The notes below the pieces were generated by a model. That model was not told the DNA's origin and did not search any database. It saw only the letters and a program-made list of their open reading frames with translations. 64,000 bases of DNA, taken from the NCBI GenBank assembly GCA_016190505.1, contig JACPQM010000081.1, positions 16,139 to 80,138 on the forward strand, given 5' to 3'. The position numbers and the translations under genes are program-made. This stretch comes from Chloroflexota bacterium (GTDB lineage: Bacteria; Chloroflexota; Dehalococcoidia; JACPQK01). Shown here piece after piece: positions 50,269 through 58,718 of this stretch (position 1 is the stretch's first letter; each line of letters starts with the position of its first letter).

Positions 50269-52361
50269 GGGGGTGCCCCGTCACGCACAGTCAACTGAAA
50301 GGGGATAGCCTGGGTGGTGTGTTCGGCCAGCGCAGCCACCACCAGGACCACCTGCTGAACGTCGCTGCCCGCACCCGGCAACTCGATGCGCCCCTGTTGG
50401 TCCGCGCCCAGCGGAACGGGTCGCACCCGGGGCTGGGCTGCCACCTCGATCACTTGTACCACGTACCGCGGCTCCACCACGTTGTCACTGCGCACGAACC
50501 CCCGGGCCGTCCACCCTCGCTCGCTCTCGGCATCGTCTGCGAACCCGACCTCGGGCACCACGATGTCGTCCACGGCAAAACCTGGCCCGTTAATGGCATC
50601 ATCCGTCACCATCTCAAAACGGACCCACACCGTACCGCCGGCATAAGGCGTAAGGTCCACGGTCTCCTCGACCCACACCGGCTGCACCCCACCTCCGCTC
50701 TTGCCAGTATAGCCCGGCCCATAGCTATTGCCTAGGGGGTCATCCGTGCGACTGTGTTGCGTGGTGAGCACCGACCAGCTTCGGCCCTGATCCGGAGAAA
50801 CGGCCAGGTAGGCGTAGTCCCAGCCGTCCTCCAGGTCGTACCAGGCGCGGAATGACAGAGTAGCCTTCTGTAGCCCCTGGAGGTCAAGCTCCCGGGTCAG
50901 GGTGGCATCCACCGAGTCGCCGCGGTTGGACCACCAGAAGTGTGCCCCGCTCGGTGCTTTGGTGGGCAGGATGGGGGCGGTCTTCTCTCCCCGGAGTTCG
51001 AGCACGGCAGCTCCTGGCAGGCGCACCTCAATGTACCTGGCGCCATAGGGGTTCACAGAGCTGTTGTAGACGTTCGGCCTTTCTATCACCTGGTTAGCCC
51101 TGATGGTGAGCCGTGGGTGAGGGTAGGCATCCTCCCCGGGAAACTGGTCCAGATAGTTAGCCACTGCCCACTGGCTGAACACCTCATCAAAGGAGACCGA
51201 GTGCCCCTGACTCCGTAGATAGGCAACTATGCCCTCAACGCCGTCCTCAGGCTCTGCCACCAGGTCCCGGATGCCCGGCGACCTGGCATAGCGAGATAAC
51301 AGGTATTTGAAGAAAAGGTAGTTTGCATCGTAGTAGGGCACGGTCTGGGAGACCTGCAGCGGCCAGTTGACCAGCGACAGTGAGGGAAGATTCTCGAAGT
51401 TGCGGACGGACTGCGGGTAGCCCAGCCGGTCACTCATCCACTGGGATAGCCCTTCGTTCACCCAGGTCTCTTCGTCGGGGTCGGCCCACCAGTGCACCAG
51501 GTGCTGGAGCTCGTGGGCCAGCGTGGCGTAATAGCCCGGGGTGTCCAACGCCGTGGCCCCCGAGCTCATGTAGAGCATCAGCCGCTCGTTGCTGGTGGGG
51601 CGGATGGCCCGGGGGTAGTTGTCCGGAGCGCTGAAGTAGCCGGCCACCCCCGGGATCCGGGCATGGAGGATAGTCAGGTGCTCATCGCCATCAATACCCG
51701 GGCGCCAGGTAATGCCCATCTCTTTCAGGACCTGCTCCAGCACCTCCTCGAAGCGCCTCCCAGCCTGCTGCACCGCCCGGTCCTCAGGCACCGCCCCTTC
51801 CTCGAAATAGAAATAGGCGTGAGGGGTGACCTGCCTCAACACTGCAGTGACAGTGAAGAATCGCTCCTGCACCAGGTCCAGCACCGTGAACTGCTGGCGA
51901 TGGCCCACTGAGTAGCCAGGCGAGGGCGTCACTGGGGGTATGTTGCATATGCCCTTGAGCCGGCAGGCGAGGTCGTACGGGTTGTTGCGAGGCAGGCCCC
52001 CCGAGCTGGCGGGCGGTGCCGTCGGGGTAGGCGACGGCTTGGGGGTGGCGGACGGACTGGCGGCGGGCGTGGGCGTGGCGACGGTTGACGGTGTGGGAAC
52101 GAGAGGCGGCACTGTGGCCACAGGCGCCGGCGTAGGGGTAGGAACGCCCGTGGCGCTGGCCACTGCTGCGGTGGGCGTGGCTGTGGCTGTGGCCGCAGGC
52201 GGGGTGGGGGTCAGCTTTGGGCCACAGGCCACCGTGCCGACAATGAGCAGCGCCGCCACTGTAGGGGCGCACAGCCGTGCGCCCCTACGCAGGTATGCCG
52301 ACCACACCGTGTGGGTGCCCCGATGTATCCGGTCGCCCCTACGGCTTCTGTATGTGCACAT
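50265..52361 (-). CDS. Lipoprotein zinc metalloprotease with immune-inhibitor-A-like C-terminus
   Basis: A 698-residue frame. HELQH (283-287) with Glu303 in WVNEGLSQW gives a gluzincin-type zinc site. The C-terminal part (SFRAWYDLEDGWDYAYLAVS and GPGFAVDDIVVPE) matches the beta-sandwich domain of M6/InhA-like proteases. The lipobox VGTVAC and a long Pro/Thr linker indicate a surface lipoprotein. The basic region before the hydrophobic stretch (RRGARLCAPT) is encoded by a GTAGGGGCGCAC palindrome (52261-52288). ATG 52361 overlaps the ThDP enzyme stop; GTG 52307 would give a more standard signal length. It is coupled to the small membrane protein downstream. Confidence 0.82.
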   Translation of the reverse strand: MCTYRSRRGDRIHRGTHTVWSAYLRRGARLCAPTVAALLIVGTVACGPKLTPTPPAATATATPTAAVASATGVPTPTPAPVATVPPLVPTPSTVATPTPAASPSATPKPSPTPTAPPASSGGLPRNNPYDLACRLKGICNIPPVTPSPGYSVGHRQQFTVLDLVQERFFTVTAVLRQVTPHAYFYFEEGAVPEDRAVQQAGRRFEEVLEQVLKEMGITWRPGIDGDEHLTILHARIPGVAGYFSAPDNYPRAIRPTSNERLMLYMSSGATALDTPGYYATLAHELQHLVHWWADPDEETWVNEGLSQWMSDRLGYPQSVRNFENLPSLSLVNWPLQVSQTVPYYDANYLFFKYLLSRYARSPGIRDLVAEPEDGVEGIVAYLRSQGHSVSFDEVFSQWAVANYLDQFPGEDAYPHPRLTIRANQVIERPNVYNSSVNPYGARYIEVRLPGAAVLELRGEKTAPILPTKAPSGAHFWWSNRGDSVDATLTRELDLQGLQKATLSFRAWYDLEDGWDYAYLAVSPDQGRSWSVLTTQHSRTDDPLGNSYGPGYTGKSGGGVQPVWVEETVDLTPYAGGTVWVRFEMVTDDAINGPGFAVDDIVVPEVGFADDAESERGWTARGFVRSDNVVEPRYVVQVIEVAAQPRVRPVPLGADQQGRIELPGAGSDVQQVVLVVAALAEHTTQAIPFQLTVRDGAPP
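52261..52288. repeat. Palindromic repeat read in frame as the lipoprotein signal n-region
   Basis: GTAGGGGCGCACAG...CCGTGCGCCCCTAC; on the minus strand it encodes RRGARLCAPT, placed directly before the hydrophobic core of the protease signal peptide. Confidence 0.85.
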
Positions 52362-54114
52362 CCACCACTGCTGCCCGCCCCGAGCGCACCTGGTCCAGTG
52401 CCCGCCGCAGCGCGGGGAGCACCTGGTCTGGCTCGGTCACCGTCTCCCCGTGGGCCCGGCAGGCCCGGGCCACCAGGGCGTATTCCGGCGGCGGGTCCAG
52501 CTCGCAGGTAGCGAAGTCCTGGGACATCACCGAGTAACCCTCGGGATAAGCCGCCTTGGTGGCCCGCTTAACCGCGTGATACACCCGGTTGTTGAAGATG
52601 ACGGTGAGAAAGGGGGCGTGGTGCTTGTCGGCGGCCCACAGAGCAGACACTGGCTGGCAATACATGAATGCCCCGTCACCCAGCAGGCAGACCACCGTCT
52701 TGTCCGGAGCGGCCAGCCTGGCACCCAGGGCCGCCCCCAGACCCCAGCCCAGGCACGAGCCGCCGCTGCGGAAGAAGTTGCCCTGCCCCACCCGCTGGAG
52801 GTAGCGGGCGGCCACCGGGGAGTTGGTCACCACCTCGTCCAGGAACAGGCAGTCGGCGTCAGTGGCCTCGTTAAGGCAGTAGGCTAGCCACTCGGCGGTG
52901 ATGGGGCGGCGGTCGGCGCTGGACAGGGCGGCCTCGCGCCACTGCGCCCGCTGCGCCTGGTGGGCCGCCATTAACCTGGCGCGTCGCGCCTCGCGGGCCG
53001 CTCTGCGGCCCGCCCCTTCCAGGTGAGGGCGCAGCGCCGCGGTTAGCGCGGGGATGGCCTTGCGGCAATCGGCCTGGACGGACAGGTCCACCGGGAAGCC
53101 CCAGATGGGCATGTCCTGCTTCACCGCGTCAATGTCTATGTGGATGGTCCGTGCCCGGGGAGAAGGGTGCACCGCAGCCGAGCGCACATAGGGCACGTCG
53201 CAGTCCAAGAGCAGGACGACATCCGCCTCGTCCAGATAGGGCTGAGGCTCATAGCCCAGGTGTAGGGGATGCTGAGTAGGGAAGTTGGCCCGGGTGCGGC
53301 CGTCAATCACCGGGGCCACCAGCAGTTCGGCCAGCTCCACCAGGGCAGTCACGGCCTCGGGGTGTCTGCCCAGGTACTCCGTGATGATGAGGGGCGACTC
53401 GGCCTCCGCCAGCCAGCGGGCGGCGGTGGCGATGGCCTCGGGGTCCGCCTGAGGGCTGGACGGGGGCTGGTGCTGGAAGAGGCAAGGGACCTGCACCTGG
53501 GCCATGGGCTCCATGAGCACCTCACGGGGCAGGGCCAGGTAGACCGGGCCAGACGGCTCGGCGCTGGCCACCTGGAACGCCCGGTGGACCACGGTCCCGA
53601 TATTCTCGTTGCGCCGGAGCTCATAGTCCCACTTGACGAAGCTGCGCACCAGGCCGTTCTGGTCGCGCTGCTCCTGTATCCAGTGGACAGCGGTGGAGCG
53701 GCTGCCCCGCATCTCGCCCCCCTCGGTGATGGGCGTGCGCCCCGCGCAGAACAGCACCGCTGCCCGGCCCCGCTGGCAGTTGAGCAGGGCGCCGGCGCCA
53801 TTGGCCGTGCCCACGTCCACGTGGACCATCACCGCCTGGGGCTGGCCCGACACCATCCAGTAGCCATAGGCGGCGTGCAAGGCCACGCTCTCGTGGGGGC
53901 ACACCACCACCTCAGGGGTGGTGCGACCCAGTGCCCGGCGCTTGACGATGGCCTCCTGTACGGGGAACGTGTCCGTGCCCGGATTAAGAAACAGGTAGCG
54001 CACCCCGTGGGCGGTCAGCAGCTCCACGAAGGCCTCGGCGCCTTCGCCCACGGCGATGGTCTCAGGCAAAGCGGGAGATGCCTCCTCCCGGCGAATGGAC
54101 TGGCGAGCGGACAT
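52339..54114 (-). CDS. Thiamine diphosphate-dependent enzyme (acetolactate synthase/decarboxylase-like)
   Basis: A 591-residue protein with three domains: the PYR domain with the catalytic Glu in CPHESVALHAAYGYW, a middle DHS-like domain, and the PP domain with the ThDP motif LLGDGAFMYCQPVSAL...FNNRVYH (G-D-G...N-N). It resembles large acetolactate synthase and benzoylformate/oxalyl-CoA decarboxylase relatives. No small regulatory subunit or isoleucine-valine gene is adjacent, so a decarboxylase or carboligase of an aromatic or 2-keto acid is as likely as acetolactate synthase. Its TAG stop is inside a palindromic repeat (CCGTAGGGGCGACC). GGGGG lies before ATG 54114. Confidence 0.9.
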   Translation of the reverse strand: MSARQSIRREEASPALPETIAVGEGAEAFVELLTAHGVRYLFLNPGTDTFPVQEAIVKRRALGRTTPEVVVCPHESVALHAAYGYWMVSGQPQAVMVHVDVGTANGAGALLNCQRGRAAVLFCAGRTPITEGGEMRGSRSTAVHWIQEQRDQNGLVRSFVKWDYELRRNENIGTVVHRAFQVASAEPSGPVYLALPREVLMEPMAQVQVPCLFQHQPPSSPQADPEAIATAARWLAEAESPLIITEYLGRHPEAVTALVELAELLVAPVIDGRTRANFPTQHPLHLGYEPQPYLDEADVVLLLDCDVPYVRSAAVHPSPRARTIHIDIDAVKQDMPIWGFPVDLSVQADCRKAIPALTAALRPHLEGAGRRAAREARRARLMAAHQAQRAQWREAALSSADRRPITAEWLAYCLNEATDADCLFLDEVVTNSPVAARYLQRVGQGNFFRSGGSCLGWGLGAALGARLAAPDKTVVCLLGDGAFMYCQPVSALWAADKHHAPFLTVIFNNRVYHAVKRATKAAYPEGYSVMSQDFATCELDPPPEYALVARACRAHGETVTEPDQVLPALRRALDQVRSGRAAVVDVHIQKP

Positions 54115-54336
54115 AGGCGGCCCCCTGTTAGAAATGTGCCTACATCATACGAGGCCAGATGTGCGATTTCAAGGCACGTCCACCGAAGCGGGCTCCAGGC
54201 TTCAGACTTCAGAGTGGGGGGCGTAGGTGTAGGGGCGACCAGCCGGTCACCCCTGCCTCTATTACGCCCACTTAGCCATGCCTGTAGTCCGTAGCCTGTA
54301 GTCTGGGGCGTGTAGCCTGGCGCCTGTGATCCGCGG

Positions 54337-54365
54337 TTTACAATCCCAGCCTGTTCTGCTATATT
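54337..54365 (+). promoter_or_regulatory. Sigma70-type promoter of the PP2C-like/tsaD operon
   Basis: TTTACA at 54337-54342 and TATATT at 54360-54365 with a 17-base spacer, plus a TG one base before the -10. The transcript starts near 54372, just before GGGGAGGTGA. Confidence 0.8.
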
Positions 54366-54389
54366 CCCCTTGGTCTAGGGGAGGTGACC

Positions 54390-55019
54390 ATGGCTGGCCC
54401 TCAGATGCTCCAGTTCTATGTTGCCGCCGGCCAGGCCTGGGAGAGCGGGCCGAGCGTAGGCGTACTCCACCACTCGGGAGGCGGCTTCTGGCTGTACACC
54501 CACGCCGAGGCCAGTCCCCCACCCGGCGAGGAGGCCTGCCGCCGGGCCATCGCTTGCGTCGAGTCCGTGCTCCGCGATTGGAGCCTGTCCTACACCTCAG
54601 GACTGCAGGCCGCCCTCCTCCGGGCGCACCAGGAGCAGCGCGAGCGTCCCGGGTCGTCAGGACGGGGCGGGATGGGTGTGACCTGCGCCCTCCTGCGCGG
54701 CGGACAGGTCTATCTGGCCCAGGCCGGGCCCACCACCGCCTACATCAGCAGCGCAGGCGGGCTTAGCGTGGTGACCCCCAGCAGCACGCACCCCATGGGC
54801 GGCGAGGCCGAGCCGGAGGTCCAGCTCCACCGCCACCACGTGGCCGCGGGCGACGTCATCCTCATGGCCTCGTCTTCCCTTTCGCGGCTGGTCACCCCGG
54901 CAGGCATCGAGGCCCTGCTGGCCTCCAGCATGGATGAGGCCGCCCGAGACCTGTTCCGCCTGGCCCGGCAGGAAGCCAGCTTCTCCGCGCTGCTGCTTCG
55001 CCCCTCTTACCTGGAATGA
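54390..55019 (+). CDS. PP2C-like (PPM fold) protein, metal residues unclear
   Basis: The 209-residue product (ATG 54390, with a near-perfect GGGAGGTGA) has features of a truncated PPM/PP2C fold: VTCALLRGGQVYLAQAGPTTAYISSAGGL resembles the G-D-S-R-A strand-turn region, and AAGDVILMASSSLSRLVTP matches the following acid-phosphatase strand. The usual D-G and N-E-D metal motifs near the N-terminus are not found, so catalysis is doubtful. It overlaps tsaD by four bases (ATGA). It may regulate or accompany t6A synthesis, or simply share the transcript. Confidence 0.65.
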   Translation: MAGPQMLQFYVAAGQAWESGPSVGVLHHSGGGFWLYTHAEASPPPGEEACRRAIACVESVLRDWSLSYTSGLQAALLRAHQEQRERPGSSGRGGMGVTCALLRGGQVYLAQAGPTTAYISSAGGLSVVTPSSTHPMGGEAEPEVQLHRHHVAAGDVILMASSSLSRLVTPAGIEALLASSMDEAARDLFRLARQEASFSALLLRPSYLE

Positions 55020-56020
55020 AGGTCCTGGGCATCGAGACCTCCTGCGACGAGACCGGGGTCGCGCTAGTTGAGGACGGCGGGCACATCCTGTCTAATGTGG
55101 TCGCTTCCCAGGTGGAGCTACATGCCCGCTACGGGGGCGTGGTCCCTGAGGTCGCCTCCCGGCAGCACCTGCTCACGCTGTTGCCCCTGTTGCGCACGGG
55201 GCTGGAGCAGGCCGGCTACCGCCCAGGGGGCCGCCCCGCCGGGCTGGGCGCAGTGGCCGTAACCTTCGGCCCCGGCCTGGCCGGCGCACTGCTGGTGGGC
55301 CTGAACCTGGCCAAGGCCCTGGCCTGGGCCTGGGACCTGCCCCTGATCGGGGTGAACCATCTGGAGGCCCACATCTACGCCGCCTGGTTGGACCGGCCCG
55401 CCAGGGAGCAACCCCAGTTCCCGCTACTGGCCCTGGTGGTGTCCGGTGGCCACACGGAGATACTGTTCGTGCCCGAGCACGGCCAGTACCGGATGGTGGG
55501 CCGGACCCGGGACGACGCCGCCGGCGAGGCCTTCGATAAGGTGGCCCGTGTCCTGGGCCTGCCCTTCCCGGGCGGCCCGGCCGTGGAGCAGGCGGCCCGG
55601 GGAGTCACCCCAGGACCACGCCTACCCCGTCCCTGGCTGCGGGGCAGCGACGACTTTAGCTTCTCCGGTCTCAAGACTGCGGTGCTCCGCCTGGCCGAGT
55701 CTGCCGACTACGACCCCCGGGCCATGCCTGGCGTGGCCGCGGCCTTTCAGGAAGCGGTGGTGGAGGTGCTGGCGGCCAAAGCCGCGGCGGTGGCCCGCCG
55801 CCACCGGGTGCGCTGCCTGGTGATGGCCGGAGGGGTGGCCGCCAACCAGCGTCTGCGCCAGGCGGTCACCGCCGCCGTACCTCTCCCCGTCATCTGTCCT
55901 CCCATCAGCCTGTGCACCGACAACGGCGCCATGGTGGCCGCCGCCGGCTACTTCCGCCTCCAGCGGGGCGAGCGCCACGGCTGGGACCTGGACGTGGTCC
56001 CCACCCTCAGGCTCGTCTGA
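55016..56020 (+). CDS. tsaD: tRNA N6-adenosine threonylcarbamoyltransferase TsaD
   Basis: A 334-residue protein of the Kae1/Qri7/TsaD family that transfers threonylcarbamoyl to A37 of ANN-decoding tRNAs. It has GIETSCDETGVALV, the GPGLAGALLVGL loop, the metal-binding NHLEAH and LVVSGGHTEIL. The C-terminal part contains VAANQRLRQ and CTDNGAMVAAAG. No tsaB or tsaE is next to it. It starts at ATG 55016 overlapping the previous stop. Confidence 0.97.
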   Translation: MKVLGIETSCDETGVALVEDGGHILSNVVASQVELHARYGGVVPEVASRQHLLTLLPLLRTGLEQAGYRPGGRPAGLGAVAVTFGPGLAGALLVGLNLAKALAWAWDLPLIGVNHLEAHIYAAWLDRPAREQPQFPLLALVVSGGHTEILFVPEHGQYRMVGRTRDDAAGEAFDKVARVLGLPFPGGPAVEQAARGVTPGPRLPRPWLRGSDDFSFSGLKTAVLRLAESADYDPRAMPGVAAAFQEAVVEVLAAKAAAVARRHRVRCLVMAGGVAANQRLRQAVTAAVPLPVICPPISLCTDNGAMVAAAGYFRLQRGERHGWDLDVVPTLRLV

Positions 56021-56040
56021 TCACAGGCTCCAAGCTCCAG

Positions 56041-56066
56041 ATAGAGATAGAGATAGAGATAGAGAG
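56041..56066. repeat. Hexanucleotide microsatellite (ATAGAG)n
   Basis: Four ATAGAG units plus AG directly after tsaD and before the GTAGGGGCGCAC palindrome at 56070. A candidate slippage site, but it is not in a promoter or a gene. Confidence 0.85.
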
Positions 56067-56092
56067 TCTGTAGGGGCGCACGGCCTGCGCCC

Positions 56093-57412
56093 TCACACCC
56101 CCAGCGGGCAGCGTCCGCAGGCGCGGGGCAGGCAGTAGCCCTGGTAAATATGGTGGCAGCCCTGCTGGTAACAGGCCCGACCCAGCCCCGCGGGCTTCCC
56201 CCACAGCCGCAAGGTGAGCAGGCGGGTCACCCGGTCCTTGCCATGGGCGGGGAACGCGGTGTAGAGGCGCAGGGCAGCCGCGGTGGTCTGGCGCTGGTCC
56301 CGTCCCGCGAATCGGGACAGAGCCAGGAAAAACGGTAACACAGCGTTGATGGCCATCTCCCGTGCCCGGTCGCGGCCCAGGGGCGCCGGCCCGCCTCCCG
56401 GGCCGGTTACCACCAGAGCCGCCTCCAGCCGGGCCGGGTCCCCTGCCAGGTAAGGCTGGAGGCCCATCGAAAGGCCGGTGTCCACATGGCGGGCCAGCAG
56501 CGTGGCGGCCGCCCTCAGGCGGCGGCGGGGGTGGTTGGCGGGCCGCACCCCCACTGTGGTCCAGTCCTCCGGGGCGAGCACCCGGGACACGTCAGGGGTA
56601 TCTGAGGGGCCCAGGCCGGCCGCCCCCAGCAACAGGCAATACAGCCGGGTGTCCAGCTCCCCCGGCTGGCCATGCCCGGGGAGCCCCAGGTATCTGAGTC
56701 TCTCAAAGGGCAGGCCCTGGGCCAGCTTGAGGAAAGGCGCCCGGTTCTGGCTGTAACCCAGCGCCTCCATCATGGCCTCGTACAGGGCCTGGTCGGGCCC
56801 CCGCAAGGAAATGACGCCTGAAAGTGCCTGTGCCCGCTCCCGCAGCCGGTCCAGTCCGGCTTGCTCCAGCGTGCTGATCAGAGACTCCCAGCCCCGGCGC
56901 TGCCCAGCCCCCAGGCAGGGCTCGGCGGGGGCAAGCTGTCCCAGGGGACCTTTGCCCATGGCCGGCCCCAGGACCACCACCGGCACCTCTCCCGGCGCCA
57001 CAGATGTGGCTCTGGGGCTGGCGACGCTCGGGGAAAAGGCGCGGTCCTCCCAGACCACCACCTCCAGGCCCACGCCGCTGTACCGGGGATCGCGGTGATG
57101 GCCGTGGGCCCGCCAGCCGCTGGAGCGGACGTGGACCTCGATCTCCCCTCGCCCCTGGGGCAGCCCCGGCTCCGTCGAGAGCAAGGCCCCCCGGAAGTCC
57201 GGCCCGGCCCCGCCAGGAAGTTGCCCGGGATAGCCCACCACGATCTCCCGTCCATCGGTGGCGGCCCACCGGCCCGTGCCCCGCGCTGACCATAGCTTCT
57301 GGACCAGCCCTTCCGGGGGACCCTTCCCCGCCACCCGCACCCGGGCACGTTCCGAGGCTCCCCCACACGTCGGGCCTTCGGCTCTGGCCGGTGCATCCCG
57401 GCACCACAGCAA
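56093..57412 (-). CDS. DUF2851-family protein
   Basis: A 439-residue protein. The start of the conserved region reads GLVQKLWSARG, followed by VVGYPGQLPGGAGPDFRGALL, GEIEVHVRSSGWRAHGHHRDPRYSGVGLEVVVW, the signature of DUF2851 (predicted nuclease-like core), and a Cys-rich end (CYQQGCHHIYQGYCLPRACGRC) that may hold a metal. TTG 57412 follows GAGGGCG and lies 12 bases after the DUF72 stop; the longer open frame up to 57658 is an overlap with DUF72 in another frame. Function is unknown; partnership with DUF72 is suggested by the spacing. Confidence 0.85.
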   Translation of the reverse strand: MLWCRDAPARAEGPTCGGASERARVRVAGKGPPEGLVQKLWSARGTGRWAATDGREIVVGYPGQLPGGAGPDFRGALLSTEPGLPQGRGEIEVHVRSSGWRAHGHHRDPRYSGVGLEVVVWEDRAFSPSVASPRATSVAPGEVPVVVLGPAMGKGPLGQLAPAEPCLGAGQRRGWESLISTLEQAGLDRLRERAQALSGVISLRGPDQALYEAMMEALGYSQNRAPFLKLAQGLPFERLRYLGLPGHGQPGELDTRLYCLLLGAAGLGPSDTPDVSRVLAPEDWTTVGVRPANHPRRRLRAAATLLARHVDTGLSMGLQPYLAGDPARLEAALVVTGPGGGPAPLGRDRAREMAINAVLPFFLALSRFAGRDQRQTTAAALRLYTAFPAHGKDRVTRLLTLRLWGKPAGLGRACYQQGCHHIYQGYCLPRACGRCPLGV

Positions 57413-57423
57413 CGATCGCCCTC

Positions 57424-58134
57424 TCAGGCCCCCACCAGCAGGCGGCGCAGCCGCAGGGCATCCTCGGCCATGGACAGGTTGTTGAATAGAAAGTAGGTCT
57501 CCGGGGTGTCCCAGGTGCGGGCCAGCCAGGCAAGCTCTTCGTCGGCGTGCTGGTGGCGGTAGCCCGGACCGCCGTGCAGGCGGAGATAGTAGGGCGGGCC
57601 AGCCAGCGGACCGGCTACAAAGGGGTCCACGGCGTGCCACAGGTCGAGCTCCCGGCACAGCCCGGCGACAGTCTCCCGTTGCCAGACCCCCCTGGGCTCC
57701 CAGACAAGACGCAGGCCGCTCCGGTCTACCGACCGGAAGAACCGGCGCAGGTTGACCACGTTCTCCGGCGTCTCTCCAAACGAGGGCGGCCCCTGGAAGA
57801 CCACCACGCTGGCCCGCAGGACCAGGGCCACCTCCCGGGTGACCTGCCAGGCCCGTTCCACCTCGGCGGTAGGCCGGAAGCCCCCGAACCGGGCTGGGTC
57901 CCCCAGCTCAGGGGTCAGCCTCAAGCGCCGGTAGGTGGGCGAGGTGGCCGGGTGGGTGATGATCTGCCAGGCCTTGAGGGTGAACTCGAAACCGGCGGGG
58001 GCCGCTTCCCGCCACTGGCGGCACGTGCCCAGTCGGGGAGGCTGGTAGAAGGTCTGCTGGACCTCTACCAGGTTGAAGGTTGCGTAGTACTGGCGCTGAC
58101 CGAGGGCGAAGCCACAACAACCCACCCGGGCCAT
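57424..58134 (-). CDS. DUF72-family protein
   Basis: A 236-residue TIM-barrel-like protein of the DUF72 family. It has VGCCGFALGQRQYYATFNLVEVQQTFYQPP at the start, FEFTLKAWQIITHP, LVWEPRGVW and YYLRLHGGPGYRH, all characteristic. The family often accompanies nucleic-acid or radiation-response genes, but no biochemical role is established here. ATG 58134 follows GGAGGTGAG. A good promoter and a palindromic operator lie at 58162-58190. Confidence 0.93.
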   Translation of the reverse strand: MARVGCCGFALGQRQYYATFNLVEVQQTFYQPPRLGTCRQWREAAPAGFEFTLKAWQIITHPATSPTYRRLRLTPELGDPARFGGFRPTAEVERAWQVTREVALVLRASVVVFQGPPSFGETPENVVNLRRFFRSVDRSGLRLVWEPRGVWQRETVAGLCRELDLWHAVDPFVAGPLAGPPYYLRLHGGPGYRHQHADEELAWLARTWDTPETYFLFNNLSMAEDALRLRRLLVGA

Positions 58135-58161
58135 CTCTCACCTCCGCGAGCCGATGCCCCG

Positions 58162-58190
58162 ATGTTACACGTTTCCGTGTAAGTTGTCAA
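58162..58190 (-). promoter_or_regulatory. Promoter of DUF72/DUF2851 with a palindromic operator in the spacer
   Basis: On the minus strand TTGACA (58185-58190) and TAACAT (58162-58167) are 17 bases apart. Between and across them lies TTACACG-GAAA-CGTGTAA (58165-58182), a perfect 7-base inverted repeat. The TTGACA overlaps the stop codon of the XRE gene. Confidence 0.8.
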
Positions 58191-58468
58191 GTGTCGCCGC
58201 TAGCCCCCGCCCCCGCATCCCCCTCCGCAGGCGGTTGACCCGCGCCGTAGGCGAAGCCCGCCCGCTCGGCCACCAGGCTGAGCAGGCGCGCCGACGCCCC
58301 CCGCGGGGCGTACAGGCCGGTCTCCCACTCGGAGACGGTCTGCTGGCGAATGCCCATCTCCTGGGCAAGCTGTTGCTGAGTCAGCCCCAGATGCCGGCGC
58401 AGCGCCCGGATGCTGTCCGGGTGCCACCGGGGTGGACCAGTCCGCCGCGCCTTATGAACAGCCACCAC
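58187..58468 (-). CDS. XRE-family helix-turn-helix regulator
   Basis: A small protein (about 93 aa) with IRALRRHLGLTQQQLAQEMGIRQQTVSEWETGLYAPRG, a clear HTH_3/XRE domain, and an Ala/Gly/Pro-rich tail. The start is uncertain: GTG 58468 or 58465 fits homologous lengths, while the frame is open to a TTG at 58495. It lies directly upstream of the DUF72 promoter, whose operator palindrome may be its site; this is inferred from position only. Confidence 0.8.
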   Translation of the reverse strand: MVAVHKARRTGPPRWHPDSIRALRRHLGLTQQQLAQEMGIRQQTVSEWETGLYAPRGASARLLSLVAERAGFAYGAGQPPAEGDAGAGASGDT

Positions 58469-58513
58469 CCCATTTTGCCGCCCCACCCGCACCAAATCAA
58501 CTACGCAGACCTC

Positions 58514-58586
58514 GGGCTACGGACTAAAGGCTAAAGGCTACGGGCCACGGGCTACGGGCCGTAGGGCGCACGCCGTGCGCCCCTAC
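58514..58586. repeat. CGGGCTA array and GTAGGGCGCAC palindrome
   Basis: CGGGCTA/GGGCTAC units run to about 58560, followed by the palindrome GTAGGGCGCACGCCGTGCGCCCCTAC-like element ending at 58586. No gene is present between 58496 and 58718. Confidence 0.75.
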
Positions 58587-58651
58587 AGGCTACGAGATCT
58601 CTGTCTCTATCTGAAGCCTGGAGCCAGGAGCCTGAAGTCTGAAGCCTGACG

Positions 58652-58681
58652 TTGACACTGGCGTTTGGGGCCAGTTAGAAT
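58652..58681 (+). promoter_or_regulatory. Promoter of the nitronate monooxygenase-like gene with an inverted repeat in the spacer
   Basis: TTGACA at 58652-58657 and TAGAAT at 58676-58681 with an 18-base spacer. The spacer carries ACTGGC...GCCAGT (58657-58662 and 58670-58675), a possible operator. Confidence 0.8.
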
Positions 58682-58718
58682 GGCCCTTGTTCATTCATCT
58701 TCTGTGCGAGGTCCTACT

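Noticed and set aside
57413..57658. Upstream extension of the DUF2851 frame into DUF72
   Set aside because: It is a shadow of the DUF72 gene; the conserved DUF2851 start lies after the TTG at 57412.
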